64,000 nt of DNA from Leadbettera azotonutricia ZAS-9. GTDB taxonomy: Bacteria > Spirochaetota > Spirochaetia > Treponematales > Breznakiellaceae. The position numbers and the translations under genes are program-made. The stretch is from the NCBI RefSeq assembly GCF_000214355.1, contig NC_015577.1, positions 806,001-870,000 on the forward strand, written 5' to 3'. The notes beneath the pieces were generated by a model, which saw only the letters and a program-made list of their open reading frames with translations, was not told the origin of the DNA and did no database searches. This document shows positions 50,999-61,294 of this stretch, piece after piece. Each line of letters opens with the position of its first letter. Position 1 is the stretch's first letter.

Positions 50999-52002
50999 TG
51001 GAAGCTGAAGCGTACGGGATTGAAGAAGCATGCGCAGTACTCGAAAGAATCAGGACCGAGATTGGGAAGGTTTTTATAGGCCAGAAAGATCTGGTGGAGC
51101 ATGCGCTCATTGCCTTTTTGGCAGGGGGGCATCTTCTTGTAGAAGGCGTTCCGGGGTTGGGGAAGACCTTGCTCGTCAGGGCTTTGGCAAAAGCCATTGG
51201 GGGCGAATCCAAACGGGTGCAATTTACGCCTGACCTCATGCCCAGCGACATTACAGGCAATATTATGCTGGATGTCAAGGAAGGGAAGTTCATCACCAGG
51301 AAGGGGCCGGTGTTTGTCAATGTTTTTATTGCCGATGAAATAAACCGTTCCCCTGCAAAAACCCAGGCAGCCCTTTTCGAGGCCATGCAGGAATTTCAGG
51401 TGAGCCTTGACGGGACCGCTTATCCTCTGCCTGATCCCTTTATGGTGCTGGGTACAGAAAACCCATACGAGCATGAAGGTACTTATCCTCTGCCGGATGC
51501 ACAGAAAGATCGTTTCCTCATGAAACTCCTGGTGGATTATCCAGATTTTAACGATGAAAAAGCCATGGTGACCCAGGTGCTTCAAGACAGCTCCGGCGCC
51601 GAGCTTTGCCTTGAAGGCGTTTCTACTGTGCTGAGCCCTGAAGGTTTTACCCGTCTGCGCAAGCTTGTTTCGCAGATACGCACTGATGCTGCGGTTGTTG
51701 ATTATGCGGTGCGCCTTGCAGCTGCCACGAGAAACGATCCTTCCATGGAAACCGGAGCCGGCCCCCGTGGCAGCCTTGCCCTGGTACGCTGCGCTCGAGG
51801 ACGTGCCCTGCTTGAAGGCAGGGACTTTGTCATCCCCGATGACATACAGGCCCTGGCAGTACCTGTCCTGATGCACCGCATCGTTATTTCCGCAGAGAGC
51901 GAACTTGAAGGCTTTGATGAAGTAAGGGCAGTGGAAAATCTCCTTACAAAGATTGAAGCTCCCCGTGGCGATTTTGGCAGCAATCCTGACGGAGAAGCTT
52001 AA
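50995..52002 (+). CDS. MoxR-type AAA+ ATPase
   Basis: A 335-residue AAA+ ATPase with Walker A GVPGLGKTLLVRALA near residue 46, Walker B VFIADEINRSPAKTQAALFEAM near 110, sensor region GTENPYEHEGTYPLPDAQKDRF and the C-terminal lid (about 240-330). MoxR proteins act as chaperones that mature or activate von Willebrand/DUF58 partners. Two ATGs in tandem (50995 and 50998) could serve; the first overlaps the DUF4350 stop. Confidence 0.93.
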   Translation: MMEAEAYGIEEACAVLERIRTEIGKVFIGQKDLVEHALIAFLAGGHLLVEGVPGLGKTLLVRALAKAIGGESKRVQFTPDLMPSDITGNIMLDVKEGKFITRKGPVFVNVFIADEINRSPAKTQAALFEAMQEFQVSLDGTAYPLPDPFMVLGTENPYEHEGTYPLPDAQKDRFLMKLLVDYPDFNDEKAMVTQVLQDSSGAELCLEGVSTVLSPEGFTRLRKLVSQIRTDAAVVDYAVRLAAATRNDPSMETGAGPRGSLALVRCARGRALLEGRDFVIPDDIQALAVPVLMHRIVISAESELEGFDEVRAVENLLTKIEAPRGDFGSNPDGEA

Positions 52003-52008
52003 TACGCT

Positions 52009-53349
52009 ATGAAACCGGGGAAGGCTCTTTTTATCACCGCCCTGCTCTGGCTCTTCCTTGGGGCAGGGGCTTTTTTTTCAGATGCCCTTTCCCTGGTCTG
52101 GCTTTTTGCGGGCCTCATTCTCCTTCCTGTTATTGCGGCAGATGCGCTGTTTTTATATTTTCTGGTGGACCGGCTTGAAGTAAAGAGGGAACTTCCCATT
52201 ACCCTGGCTCAGGGGGCAAATGCAAAAGCAAGGATCGATATTAAGCGGGGACAGCGGCCAATGCTGCCATTTAAGATCACCCTTTTTGATCTTTATCCGG
52301 AAGGGATGGAATGCAGGGATTTTCCTGCTGTTATCGATCGTAAACTGTTTAGCACTAATAGTACTATCCATTTTGATTATACCCTTATCCCCAAAGAACG
52401 GGGTTTTTGGTTTTTCAGAGGAGTTGAGATCCTCCTTGCTTCCCCGCTGCGGTTTTGGAATTTGAAAGCCTTCCATAAATGCGAAAGTGCGGGCCGTACC
52501 TATCCTGACTTTACCAAGATCAAAGCCGCTGCCGGCGTCGAGCTGCGCGGCCTTCTTGAAATGACAGGGATAAAGAATATACGCCGCCGGGGACAGGGCA
52601 TGGAGTTCAGGAACCTCAGAGATTATCAGGAAGGGGATTCCATACGGGACATTGACTGGCGGGCCACAAGCCGGAGACGCAGGATCGATGGCGGTGCTAA
52701 ACTTATTATTCGGGAATACCAGGAAGAACAAGATCAGCAGGTACTGTTTTTGCTGGATTCCGGCTATAGGCTTCATCGCAGGGAAGGGGAGAGGATGCAG
52801 TTTGACAGCGCCCTTGAAGCGGTGCTGCTTCTTTCGTGGGTGAGCCTGAAGCACGGGGACAGCGTATCGGTGGGAACTTTTGGCAATGTTAGACGCTGGA
52901 TATACCCCCGCAAGGGTTTGAGTACATTCCCGAGGCTTATGAACGGCCTCTGCGATATTTTCAGCGCCCCTGTTCCCTCGTCGCCTTTCTCATGCCTTGA
53001 GGATGCTTTGGCCCGCCTTAAGCGCAGGACTTTTATCATTCTCATAAGCAATTTCAGGGAAGAAGATGGCGAATCCCTTTCGTGGATTTTAAAGCGCATC
53101 GAAAAGCGGCATCTCCTCCTTTTGGTAAGCTTGCGGGAAAAGGAATCAGAAACCCTTTCTGCCCGCAAGCCTTTGAATGCTGATGAAGCCCTTGAAACCG
53201 CAGCGGCTTTTTCTTATCTCGCCTCCCGCAAAGCACTGTACCAGCATTGGGAACACCTGGGCCTCCTCACCCTCGAGACTTCGGCAGGGGGGCTTTCTTC
53301 AGCCTTGATTAACCGCTATCTGCAGGTTAAGCGTTCAGGTAAACTTTAA
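52009..53349 (+). CDS. DUF58 (von Willebrand-like) membrane-anchored protein
   Basis: The 446-residue protein has two N-terminal helices (about 5-50), a beta-rich periplasmic-type segment, then the DUF58 motif GMEFRNLRDYQEGDSIRDIDWRATSRR near residue 205 and a von Willebrand A-like domain (VLFLLDSGYRL near 247) with the first metal-site residues DxG rather than the full DxSxS. It is the usual MoxR partner. It lies six bases after moxR and ends the operon. Confidence 0.88.
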   Translation: MKPGKALFITALLWLFLGAGAFFSDALSLVWLFAGLILLPVIAADALFLYFLVDRLEVKRELPITLAQGANAKARIDIKRGQRPMLPFKITLFDLYPEGMECRDFPAVIDRKLFSTNSTIHFDYTLIPKERGFWFFRGVEILLASPLRFWNLKAFHKCESAGRTYPDFTKIKAAAGVELRGLLEMTGIKNIRRRGQGMEFRNLRDYQEGDSIRDIDWRATSRRRRIDGGAKLIIREYQEEQDQQVLFLLDSGYRLHRREGERMQFDSALEAVLLLSWVSLKHGDSVSVGTFGNVRRWIYPRKGLSTFPRLMNGLCDIFSAPVPSSPFSCLEDALARLKRRTFIILISNFREEDGESLSWILKRIEKRHLLLLVSLREKESETLSARKPLNADEALETAAAFSYLASRKALYQHWEHLGLLTLETSAGGLSSALINRYLQVKRSGKL

Positions 53350-53361
53350 TTAGGAGTGATA

Positions 53362-53952
53362 ATGCGGATCTTTATTGTATACGCCCATCCCAGCGAAGAT
53401 AGTTTTACCCGCCATATCAGGGATCATTTTATCCGTGGTGTTGAAAGCGCGGGTCATAGCTATATTCTTTCGGATCTTTATAAGATGAATTTTAAAACCG
53501 ATATGAATGAAGCTGAATATCTGCGGGAAGCTTTTTACAGTCTCGATACCCCCGTGCCGGATGATGTGCTGGCCGAGCAAAACAAGATCAATGCCAGCGA
53601 TGCCATTGTTTTCATCTATCCTGTGTTTTGGTCCGACGTCCCTGCAAAACTCAAGGGCTGGTTTGACAGGGTATGGACTTACGGTTTTGCCTATGGGCTA
53701 AACCGCAGCATGAAGCAGCTTGAAAAAGCGTTAGTAATGGTGTCGGCCGGGAATAACAGCGAATATTTTGATCGTACCGGCCTTCTCGACGCTATGAAAA
53801 AAGTAATTTTGAACGATCGCCTTTTCGACAGGGTTAAGACGAAGGAGATGATCGTTTTTGATTCAACAAGCCGCGAGCTTCCCGAACGCAAATTCAATTG
53901 GGATAAACATTTGCGGCGCGCTTTTGAAACCGGGGCAAAATTTTGGCAGTAA
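53362..53952 (+). CDS. NAD(P)H dehydrogenase (quinone), MdaB/YwrO-like
   Basis: A 196-residue flavodoxin-fold enzyme (PF02525) with the FMN loop [15 protein letters not shown], the middle [25 protein letters not shown] and [20 protein letters not shown]. It transfers two electrons from NAD(P)H to quinones or similar acceptors. AGGAG precedes ATG 53362. It lies 12 bases after the MoxR operon and 17 bases before thiM, so it may be co-transcribed with both. Confidence 0.86.
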   Translation: MRIFIVYAHPSEDSFTRHIRDHFIRGVESAGHSYILSDLYKMNFKTDMNEAEYLREAFYSLDTPVPDDVLAEQNKINASDAIVFIYPVFWSDVPAKLKGWFDRVWTYGFAYGLNRSMKQLEKALVMVSAGNNSEYFDRTGLLDAMKKVILNDRLFDRVKTKEMIVFDSTSRELPERKFNWDKHLRRAFETGAKFWQ

Positions 53953-53969
53953 ATTTATATGGAGGTTTT

Positions 53970-54779
53970 ATGATTACAGCCCAGTCAGTTTACAGGGATC
54001 TGGCAAAAATACGGGAGCAATCCCCCCTGGTGCACAATATCACCAACTTTGTGGTAATGAACAATACCGCCAATGCCCTTCTGGCCATTGGCGCTTCCCC
54101 GGTAATGGCCCATGCAGAAGAAGAGGCCGGCGATATGGCTGCCATAGCGTCCGCCCTGGTGATCAACATAGGCACTCTTAGCCCCGTCTGGATAAGGGGA
54201 ATGGAAAAAGCCATGGCCAAAGCCGCAGAACGGGGCATACCCGTTGTTTTCGATCCCGTGGGGGCAGGCGCCACCCCTTACAGGTCGGAGACCTGCAGCA
54301 AGCTCCTCTCCGGCTGCCCGGTGAGTATCATCAGGGGGAATGCCTCCGAGATTAATGCCCTGGTTTTCATGGGCAAGCCGGGGGCTGCTAAAACCAAGGG
54401 TGTGGATTCTACTATCTCATCGGATAGTGTTTCCGATTCTGCTAAGGCCTTGAGCAGCCTATACAATTGTGTAGTCTCTTTGAGCGGGGCTACGGATTAT
54501 ATTGTGAAGTCATCAGGGCAGATCCTGATCCATAATGGCCACCCCCTGATGCCCAGGGTTACCGGCCTTGGCTGTACTGCAACAGCGCTTACCGGGGCTT
54601 TTGCGGCGGTAAACAGCAATTATATGGAAGCTGCTGCCGAAGCTATGGCTGTTATGGGGATAGCGGGGGAGCTTGCGGCCAGAAATTCGAAAGGGCCGGG
54701 GAGTTTTCAGGTTAATTTCCTGGATGCCCTTTATAACCTGAGCGAGGGGGAGATTCAGAGCCTGCTCAAGGCGGAATGA
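53970..54779 (+). CDS. thiM: Hydroxyethylthiazole kinase
   Basis: ThiM phosphorylates 4-methyl-5-(2-hydroxyethyl)thiazole for thiamine salvage. The 269-residue protein has the family segments [49 protein letters not shown] and the ATP/anion-hole region [15 protein letters not shown]. Length is normal. GGAGG eight bases upstream fixes ATG 53970. No TPP riboswitch is visible in the 17 bases before it and no thiE or thiD gene adjoins it. Confidence 0.93.
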   Translation: MITAQSVYRDLAKIREQSPLVHNITNFVVMNNTANALLAIGASPVMAHAEEEAGDMAAIASALVINIGTLSPVWIRGMEKAMAKAAERGIPVVFDPVGAGATPYRSETCSKLLSGCPVSIIRGNASEINALVFMGKPGAAKTKGVDSTISSDSVSDSAKALSSLYNCVVSLSGATDYIVKSSGQILIHNGHPLMPRVTGLGCTATALTGAFAAVNSNYMEAAAEAMAVMGIAGELAARNSKGPGSFQVNFLDALYNLSEGEIQSLLKAE

Positions 54780-54793
54780 CAGACGCTTGTTAA

Positions 54794-54822
54794 TTGCATG
54801 CTTTTTCAGGTTATGGTATAAT
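54794..54822 (+). promoter_or_regulatory. Promoter placing the start site at the ATG of the next gene
   Basis: TTGCAT (54794-54799) and TATAAT (54817-54822) are 17 bases apart, with a TGn extension (54814-54816). The expected transcription start is base 54829, the A of the ATG, so the mRNA should have no leader. Confidence 0.65.
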
Positions 54823-54828
54823 CCTGTT

Positions 54829-55203
54829 ATGGGATTATTGATAAAGAGAAAATTCCCGCATCTCATTTTAGCTGCATATCTTGCTATAGCTATAATAGGG
54901 GCGTTTTCTTTTTCAGCCATAGAACCCCTCCGGGAGATTGATTTTTGGGTGGACAAACCGGCTTCAAGCAATTTCCTTGAACCTATAGATCATAGCATTA
55001 ACTGCCTGGCTGAGGGCACTGCAATAATGAGCAGGGCAAGGGGATATTCTTTTTCCCTCTTGCGCAATGGTTCGCTGCGGGTTCTCATGGCCTTTGGGTT
55101 AAAAAATACCGGTTCGTCCTTCTTCCATGCCTCATTAGCCCATGCCGAAAAGATGAATTCCCTTAGTACCAAATATACAATTCCCTTAAAACTCCGAATT
55201 TAG
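54829..55203 (+). CDS. Unrecognised small membrane-anchored protein
   Basis: A 124-residue product with a basic start, one hydrophobic helix (about 10-28, LILAAYLAIAIIGAFSF) and a soluble remainder that should lie outside the inner membrane. I recognise no family. It has a strong promoter of its own and lies 49 bases after thiM. ATG 54829 is chosen because it coincides with the predicted transcription start; an upstream in-frame TTG at 54787 lies before the promoter. Confidence 0.55.
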   Translation: MGLLIKRKFPHLILAAYLAIAIIGAFSFSAIEPLREIDFWVDKPASSNFLEPIDHSINCLAEGTAIMSRARGYSFSLLRNGSLRVLMAFGLKNTGSSFFHASLAHAEKMNSLSTKYTIPLKLRI

Positions 55204-55295
55204 AATCTATTTTCCTTTTAATCAAGTTTTCTCATTTAAACTCCATGCAGCAAAGGTTGTATGGAAAAAAGGTATATAGATATCAGGAGTATAAT

Positions 55296-55559
55296 ATGAC
55301 TATTAGTGAAATGCTGCAGCAAAGCGCAGTTTTAACTTTTTTTGGAATGACTGTGGTTTTTATTTTTCTTTGGTTCATGATTGTTTGCGTCAACTGGGTA
55401 GGGAAATTGGTTCACAAGATGGGCTGGGACAAGGATATCCAGGAAACGGAAAATAAATTTTCTGTGCGCCAAAGCGGATCAGTGTCGCCACAGGTTACCG
55501 CTGCCATATCAGCGGCTGTTTCAGAATATCAGCAAAAAGAAGAGATCGATCATGTCTAA
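55296..55559 (+). CDS. oadG: OadG-like gamma subunit of a sodium-pumping decarboxylase
   Basis: An 87-residue protein with one membrane helix (about 12-38, LTFFGMTVVFIFLWFMIVCVNW) and a charged cytosolic tail, typical of OadG. In the oxaloacetate decarboxylase pump OadG helps assemble the alpha and beta subunits. AGGAG precedes ATG 55296. No oadA or oadB gene lies in the window, so the partners must be elsewhere or the protein serves another complex. Confidence 0.72.
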   Translation: MTISEMLQQSAVLTFFGMTVVFIFLWFMIVCVNWVGKLVHKMGWDKDIQETENKFSVRQSGSVSPQVTAAISAAVSEYQQKEEIDHV

Positions 55560-55635
55560 AGGAAGCGTAATTTTTATGGGTGTGTTGATCCTTCTGATTA
55601 TTGGTTTGTTTTTTTTATACAAAATGGTTTTCTAA
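55552..55635 (+). CDS. 27-residue single-helix membrane protein coupled to oadG
   Basis: ATG 55552 overlaps the end of the oadG-like gene by eight bases and the frame runs to TAA 55633-55635. The peptide is MSKG followed by a hydrophobic helix (VIFMGVLILLIIGLFFLY) and KMVF. A Shine-Dalgarno-like AAGAAGAGA lies within the end of oadG. Overlap, composition and position point to a real small gene, perhaps a further subunit of the same complex. Its end overlaps the convergent methyltransferase gene. Confidence 0.55.
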   Translation: MSKGSVIFMGVLILLIIGLFFLYKMVF

Positions 55636-56640
55636 CACAAACACTGCCGCCTTTTTCCCTGATACCAGAACAGGAATAGTACGGATCAGGGAAAAGGCCG
55701 GCGTTTTGTCCACCGCCTGCCTGAATTCCTCCTGCTTGGCAGTGAGCACGACTGCCAAGCCTCCTGCTTTCAGCAGCCGCGAGAATATTCCGACCATGTC
55801 ATCATAGAATTTTTGCAGCGGAATTTCCGTTTCCCTGAACATTCCCCAAGGCGGATCTGTGATAATAGCATCAGCTTCGCCCCGGGGAAGCACATCGAAA
55901 ATCGAGTAAATATCCGCTTGTTTTATTTCGCATGGCTGCTTTGCCGTAATTTTTTTCTTTGCGAAGGCAAGGGGCGCTTTATCAATGTCGAAAGCATAGA
56001 ATTTTTTCAGAGGGAAATATTTTATTCGCTGCCCAGGGATTGATCCGTAACCACAGAAGGGATCGATAACCGTGTCAGTATGTTTTGGATTTGAAAGCCT
56101 GCATAAAAGCCATGCCAGCTGGGGGCTAAGCTCTCCGGGGTGAAGGCTTTTTTCGAAAGAGGCATGGCGGGTGAGGCGTTTCATAAAAAGGGAAAAGCCT
56201 TCCCTGCGGTATAAATACCAAAACTCCGTGTCAGGATTGCTGCGATCAATTTTAAGCCCCGAGGCATGGGAAATAAAATTTTCTGCTTCCTGCTTTGCAG
56301 CCTCGTTTACAGCGCTAGGCTTATTCTCTATGGAAAAAATAATCCTAAAACTTCGTATTTTGCTGTTGTTCTCCGAGATAATGCTGCTCGGTTTTCCCAG
56401 GGTTTTTCTAATATGCGCTTCAAGAGCTTTGTCTTTGGCTGCGTTTTCAAGAACATCAATCACCGCAAAGATATTGTTGAAGCAGAAAAAATTCAGTTTA
56501 TCGTAGGTACATTCGGTTTCAAAAAGTATAGCCCCTTCGAGCAGTTTTTTGATTGCTGCATCGGCGAGGCGTTCTTTTACCAGTTCTGCGATATAGTCCT
56601 GAAAACCCGGAACAAAGGCAGCATAAAACAAATTAGCCAT
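55615..56640 (-). CDS. THUMP-like/Trm14-type RNA guanine-N2 methyltransferase
   Basis: A 341-residue protein with a C-terminal Rossmann methyltransferase (VIDPFCGYGSIPGQRI near 192, and the catalytic TDPPWGMF near 262). The N-terminal half (about 1-160) resembles the RNA-binding part of THUMP-type tRNA/rRNA methyltransferases. The DPPWG motif marks amino-group methylation, probably of guanine in tRNA or rRNA. It starts 18 bases after nrdJ on the same strand, with no ribosome-binding site in the gap. Confidence 0.72.
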   Translation of the reverse strand: MANLFYAAFVPGFQDYIAELVKERLADAAIKKLLEGAILFETECTYDKLNFFCFNNIFAVIDVLENAAKDKALEAHIRKTLGKPSSIISENNSKIRSFRIIFSIENKPSAVNEAAKQEAENFISHASGLKIDRSNPDTEFWYLYRREGFSLFMKRLTRHASFEKSLHPGELSPQLAWLLCRLSNPKHTDTVIDPFCGYGSIPGQRIKYFPLKKFYAFDIDKAPLAFAKKKITAKQPCEIKQADIYSIFDVLPRGEADAIITDPPWGMFRETEIPLQKFYDDMVGIFSRLLKAGGLAVVLTAKQEEFRQAVDKTPAFSLIRTIPVLVSGKKAAVFVLENHFV

Positions 56641-56658
56641 GTGTGTTTTCAGCGCGGA

Positions 56659-59600
56659 TCAACTGCAGCCTGTAGTCCCGCCGCAGGTGTCGCACTTCAT
56701 GCAAGTACCGTTCCTCACCAGGGTAAAGGAACCACAGGCAGGGCAGGGGTCTCCTTCATAACCCTTGATCCTTGCCTGCATGATTTTTGCAGCCTCCGAC
56801 TGCTGGGCATTGTCAGCAGAGGCTGTTTCTTTAGGCATGGAGGAAGCTGCGGCTTTGCCATGCGGCTTAAACCCCGCGCTTGCTTTTGCCGATCCTTTAG
56901 CCTCGCCGGAATCATTCTTGGTTCCTGTTGAAATAAGATCGTCAGGCTTGACCTGCCCCAGATCGGCGCGCTTGAGGTAAGAAATGGCCAAATCGCGGAA
57001 AATGAAATCGATGACACTGGTAGCCATTTTCACATAATCATGGCCCTGCACCATGCCGTTCGGTTCAAAGCGGCTAAAGGTAAAGGCGTCCACATATTCG
57101 TCAAGGGGCACACCGTATTGGAGGCCCAGGGAAACAGCAATGGCAAAACTGTTAAGGAGGCTCCTGAACGCAGCCCCTTCCTTGTGCATGTCAAGGAAAA
57201 TTTCGCCCAGGCTGCCGTCCTCGTATTCCCCGGTGCGGATAAAAATCGAGTGCCCGCCGATCTTTGCCTTCTGTGTATAGCCAGCCCTGCGGTTAGGCAA
57301 GGGATGGCGGATGTTTCGCGAATCTGCGGAAGCTGCATTGCTGCCGGCAGCAGAAGCCGCCGGTTTTTCCGGAGAAGCCATAGTCCGTTCTACGTTCAGG
57401 ATAGTATCCGCCAGAGGATCTGTCCCGGGCGCAAAAGATGAGAGGGGCTGGGATAATTTTGACCCGTCCCGGTACAAAGCCACTGCCTTGAGCGCCTTCC
57501 TCCATGCCATCATATACGCGCCCTTTACATCCTCGTAATCAGCGGAATTAGGCATATTAATGGTTTTGGAAATTGCCCCGCTGACAAAAGGCTGAACCGC
57601 AGCCATCATCTCCACATGAGCAGTCCAGGGAATGGAACGCTTGCCGTTCTTCCCCGAAGGGGTGGCGGTATCAAAAACCCAGTAGTGTTCCTTCTTTAAA
57701 CCCGGCGCCCCTTCAAGCCCCATAGTGCCGCAGGCAAAAAGATCAGCAGCGCCGATATCACCCTGGGTAAACCCCAGATGCCTAAGCAGGCTGAAACCCG
57801 GAAGGGACCAGGTCGATTCAGGCACTTTTAGGACTTTTTCGACAAAATCCCGGCCAAGAATCCATGGATTGAATACCCCGTCAAGGCTAAGGGCTGTCTT
57901 GACCGCCTCCTCCGCCGCAGCCAGGGCCTGGGCAGTAAAGCCTTTTTCCGAGAGGCTTGCAGGATTAATAGCAGGCGCCCCAATAAAGGATTTGTGCCCT
58001 GTGGCGTACGCAATAATACTGTCGATTGTATCGCTCTTATAACCAAGGGCTTCAAGCGCAGGAGGCACCGACTGGTTGATTATCTTGAAGTACCCGCCGC
58101 CCGCAAGCTTCTTGAATTTCACCAGCGCAAAGTCAGGCTCCACGCCGGTAGTGTCGCAATCCATGAGGAGCCCTATGGTTCCCGTAGGCGCAATGGCGCT
58201 TACCTGGGCGTTGCGGAAACCGTGCTGTGTCCCAAGATCGAGAGCCCTGTCCCAAGCCTGTTTCGCCGCATCCAAAAGATACGGCGGGCATTTAGCAGCA
58301 TCAATACTGACAGGAACAGTGTTAAGCTTTTCATATTCGGTAGCAGGGGCATTATTGCAGGCCCGCCTGTGATTGCGTATCACCCTGAGCATGTGGGAGG
58401 CGTTTTCCCTGTACCGTGCAAAAGGCCCCAGCCCCTTTGCCATACGAGCCGACTGGGCATAGGCCTCGCCTGTGAGCAGAGCCGAAAGCGCCCCTGCCAC
58501 AGCCCGCCCCTCAGCGGAATCATAGGCAAGCCCCATCACCATCAAGAGGCTTCCCAGATTGGCATAGCCAAGCCCCAAAGTGCGGTACTCGTAGGAAAGT
58601 TCCGCGATATTTGATGCAGGGAACTGCGCCATCACCACGGAAATTTCGAGTATGGCAGTCCAAACGCGGATCGCGTGGAGATAAGAGGCAACATTAAAAG
58701 TTTTAGTTTTCTTGTCATAGAAAAGCGCCAGGTTGATAGAGGCCAGATTGCAAGCCGTATCGTCCAGGAACATATATTCCGAGCAGGGATTGGAGGCCCG
58801 GATCTCCCCGCCCTCGGGGCAGGTGTGCCAGTCGTTGATGGTCGTATGGTACTGCAGGCCCGGGTCGGCGCAAGCCCATGCAGAACGGGCGGCATCCTCC
58901 CAGATCTTCCGGGCCTTGATAGTCCTTTCAATCTTGCCCGTAACCCTGCCGTTAAGGTTCCATTCCGCATCGTCCAGCACAGCCTTCATAAAATCGTCGC
59001 TCAAGCGGAGGCTGTTGTTGGACGACTGCCCCGACACCGTGTTATACGCCTCGCTGTCCCAGGCAGTAGAGAACACCGCCGGATTCACTTCCTCGTCCCC
59101 CTGCTCAAGCCGCCTCAGCAGCTGGTAGAGGTACGAGGCAGGAACCTTGTCGCTCAGGGCATTTTTTAAAGAAGCCGCAAGCTCATGGTTTTTTTCAGCG
59201 TTGAACTTGTCTTCCTCCGGACCCCTGAACGCCGCCAGCGCCTTCTTTACCGATTCAAGGTGCTTCTTCACCACCAGTGAACCCGTAACCATGGAAGCCA
59301 CCTTGTGTTCCTCTTCCTGCTTCCACGAAATATATTTTTCAACATCCGGATGATCCGCATCAAGGGTAACCATCTTGGCAGCACGCCGCGTAGTCCCCCC
59401 GCTCTTAATCGCCGACGCCGACCTGTCGCCAATCTTCAAAAATGACAGCAACCCCGACGACACCCCGCCGCCGGAAAGCCTCTCGTTTATAGCCCTGAGC
59501 CTGGAAAAATTGGACCCCGTCCCCGACCCGTACTTGAAAAGCCGCGCTTCCCGGGTTACGAGATCCATAATGCCACCTTCATTCACGAGGTTGTCGTCTA

Positions 59601-61281
59601 TGGAGAGGATAAAGCAGTTGTGGACAACAATATTGCCAGCAAGGAAGTTCCCGCTTTTTGTTTGAATATCATATACCGGCATTTCTCCGAGATATTCAAT
59701 TCTATTGATGATTTCAAAACGCTGTTCAGGAATTTCTTTACCCTTTATTTCCGCAGCAAGGGAATTAGTCAGTTTTTCCTGTTTTTCAGAAGAAACAAAT
59801 CCAATTAATTCCTGGAATTTTTTTCGTTCACTCTTATAGGCAATTATCAAATGGTAATAGGTATGCCTGTCATCGCGGCTGTCATTGCAAATACTAATAC
59901 GGCTATAGATACCCAGGTTTGCCAACAGTTTTTGTGCATCCCATATTAAATCTTTAGATATACTCCCCAGTACCACATCAAAAGAGTCGCTTGGCCCTGC
60001 GTGGGAACGAACAGTCCCATCAGATTGAAAAAGAGATCGCAAATAGACAGTCGAGATCGCTCTCCCCCCATTTAGAATAGCTTCGGGAATCCGCATATCC
60101 AGGCCGCGTTTTTCAGATTCATATTTATCAACAAAGGGGCGGAGCTTTTCTCCATACAGGCGAATCCGCCGTAACGTGAGATTTTCATTTACGGTTTCTA
60201 CATTCGTAACATGATAATGAACACCGTCAAAAACCTTCTGAATATGGGGAAGGAGAAAATTATATTCTTCATCATCGGCGGTCATAAATTCTATAATCAG
60301 CGATTGGTTAGTATTTTTTTTATATTGTCCTGCAAATCCATCTCCTGTGATCCATCCTGCCAATACCGCCTCGCTGACCGCCAATTCATCGTCTTTGGCC
60401 ATTTCTGCAATAGTAGTATTGGTAATCTGTACCAGCCGCATATTGTTTTGCAGTTTTCCTGCCTCAATCCATTGGGGCTTTTCAGTATTATCAATATCGG
60501 CAAAAACCAGATGATCCGCTGTAGCCTCAAGAGTATTCCCATTTTTCAGGGCAATACGAAGAACAGGCTTGGTGCCATTTTCTTTGACCGCCAGTATTTC
60601 GGTAATACCGTCTTTGTCGTAAACCCTTGCGCCGATTCTTTTTTGCTCCACAAGTTTCCCGATCGGGATAGGTCCCTGAGGCGTACTTACCAGTGCATGA
60701 TACGGGAGGCACGCATGCGGCTGCGGCCTCTTGTACGCACTGTCGGACTTCTTCACCTTGCCGTCGGCAGGGTCAAAGTAATAATGCCCCTGGGCAGGAC
60801 CATCAATCCCGTAGACCGCGTAAAGCCCCGTGTTGAACCACTGGGGGCTGTTGGGCGCCGCTATCTGGTGGGCCAGCATATAGCAGGTTTCGTCGTAAAA
60901 AGCCTTGGCATCCCCTTCGCTGTCGAAGTAGCTGTTTTTCCTCCCCCAGTCCATCCAGGTATAGGCAAGCCTGTGGAAAACCTGGCGTGCGTCATGCTCC
61001 GCCCCGTCCTTGGGCAGTTCCATGCCAGGGTCGGCAGTCCCCGGGTCAACGGCCCACGCCTTCCAGTCATAAACCTTGTCCGCAGGCACCCCCGCCTTGC
61101 GGAAATACTTCTGGGCAATAATATCCGCCGCAATCTGGCTCCAGAAAGCCGGCACAATCACGCAATCCTCAGAAAAAATCGCCTTCCCGTCAGGATTGCG
61201 GATTTCGCTCTTCCGCCTCTCCCAAACAATATCCTTATACGGCCCCGAAGCCGCATCCGTAAAGAGCCTTTCAATTTTCAT
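56659..61281 (-). CDS. nrdJ: Adenosylcobalamin-dependent (class II) ribonucleotide reductase with intein
   Basis: NrdJ makes deoxyribonucleotides using a B12 radical and works without oxygen. The mature host protein would be about 1175 residues. It has [36 protein letters not shown] with the radical-site Cys/Glu region, [21 protein letters not shown] and a C-terminal zinc-ribbon-like tail ([23 protein letters not shown]). ATG 61281 starts the known N-terminus (KIERLFTD); the open frame runs 162 bases further upstream but those codons lie across the promoter. The 365-residue insertion at 59617-60711 is an intein. A methyltransferase gene follows. Confidence 0.93.
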   Translation of the reverse strand: MKIERLFTDAASGPYKDIVWERRKSEIRNPDGKAIFSEDCVIVPAFWSQIAADIIAQKYFRKAGVPADKVYDWKAWAVDPGTADPGMELPKDGAEHDARQVFHRLAYTWMDWGRKNSYFDSEGDAKAFYDETCYMLAHQIAAPNSPQWFNTGLYAVYGIDGPAQGHYYFDPADGKVKKSDSAYKRPQPHACLPYHALVSTPQGPIPIGKLVEQKRIGARVYDKDGITEILAVKENGTKPVLRIALKNGNTLEATADHLVFADIDNTEKPQWIEAGKLQNNMRLVQITNTTIAEMAKDDELAVSEAVLAGWITGDGFAGQYKKNTNQSLIIEFMTADDEEYNFLLPHIQKVFDGVHYHVTNVETVNENLTLRRIRLYGEKLRPFVDKYESEKRGLDMRIPEAILNGGRAISTVYLRSLFQSDGTVRSHAGPSDSFDVVLGSISKDLIWDAQKLLANLGIYSRISICNDSRDDRHTYYHLIIAYKSERKKFQELIGFVSSEKQEKLTNSLAAEIKGKEIPEQRFEIINRIEYLGEMPVYDIQTKSGNFLAGNIVVHNCFILSIDDNLVNEGGIMDLVTREARLFKYGSGTGSNFSRLRAINERLSGGGVSSGLLSFLKIGDRSASAIKSGGTTRRAAKMVTLDADHPDVEKYISWKQEEEHKVASMVTGSLVVKKHLESVKKALAAFRGPEEDKFNAEKNHELAASLKNALSDKVPASYLYQLLRRLEQGDEEVNPAVFSTAWDSEAYNTVSGQSSNNSLRLSDDFMKAVLDDAEWNLNGRVTGKIERTIKARKIWEDAARSAWACADPGLQYHTTINDWHTCPEGGEIRASNPCSEYMFLDDTACNLASINLALFYDKKTKTFNVASYLHAIRVWTAILEISVVMAQFPASNIAELSYEYRTLGLGYANLGSLLMVMGLAYDSAEGRAVAGALSALLTGEAYAQSARMAKGLGPFARYRENASHMLRVIRNHRRACNNAPATEYEKLNTVPVSIDAAKCPPYLLDAAKQAWDRALDLGTQHGFRNAQVSAIAPTGTIGLLMDCDTTGVEPDFALVKFKKLAGGGYFKIINQSVPPALEALGYKSDTIDSIIAYATGHKSFIGAPAINPASLSEKGFTAQALAAAEEAVKTALSLDGVFNPWILGRDFVEKVLKVPESTWSLPGFSLLRHLGFTQGDIGAADLFACGTMGLEGAPGLKKEHYWVFDTATPSGKNGKRSIPWTAHVEMMAAVQPFVSGAISKTINMPNSADYEDVKGAYMMAWRKALKAVALYRDGSKLSQPLSSFAPGTDPLADTILNVERTMASPEKPAASAAGSNAASADSRNIRHPLPNRRAGYTQKAKIGGHSIFIRTGEYEDGSLGEIFLDMHKEGAAFRSLLNSFAIAVSLGLQYGVPLDEYVDAFTFSRFEPNGMVQGHDYVKMATSVIDFIFRDLAISYLKRADLGQVKPDDLISTGTKNDSGEAKGSAKASAGFKPHGKAAASSMPKETASADNAQQSEAAKIMQARIKGYEGDPCPACGSFTLVRNGTCMKCDTCGGTTGCS
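59617..60711 (-). other. Intein with LAGLIDADG homing endonuclease, inside nrdJ
   Basis: The insertion encodes 365 residues. It starts with Cys ([20 protein letters not shown], block A), has the block B histidine region [11 protein letters not shown] and the two dodecapeptide motifs of a LAGLIDADG endonuclease ([10 protein letters not shown] and [10 protein letters not shown]). It ends with block F/G ([19 protein letters not shown], then IVVHN) before a Cys in the host. This is a class 1 intein with all splice residues present. It splits the conserved HACFILS of class II reductases just before the cysteine expected to be part of the redox pair, so the enzyme is inactive until splicing. Confidence 0.95.
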
Positions 61282-61294
61282 TCCCAAATCCTTA

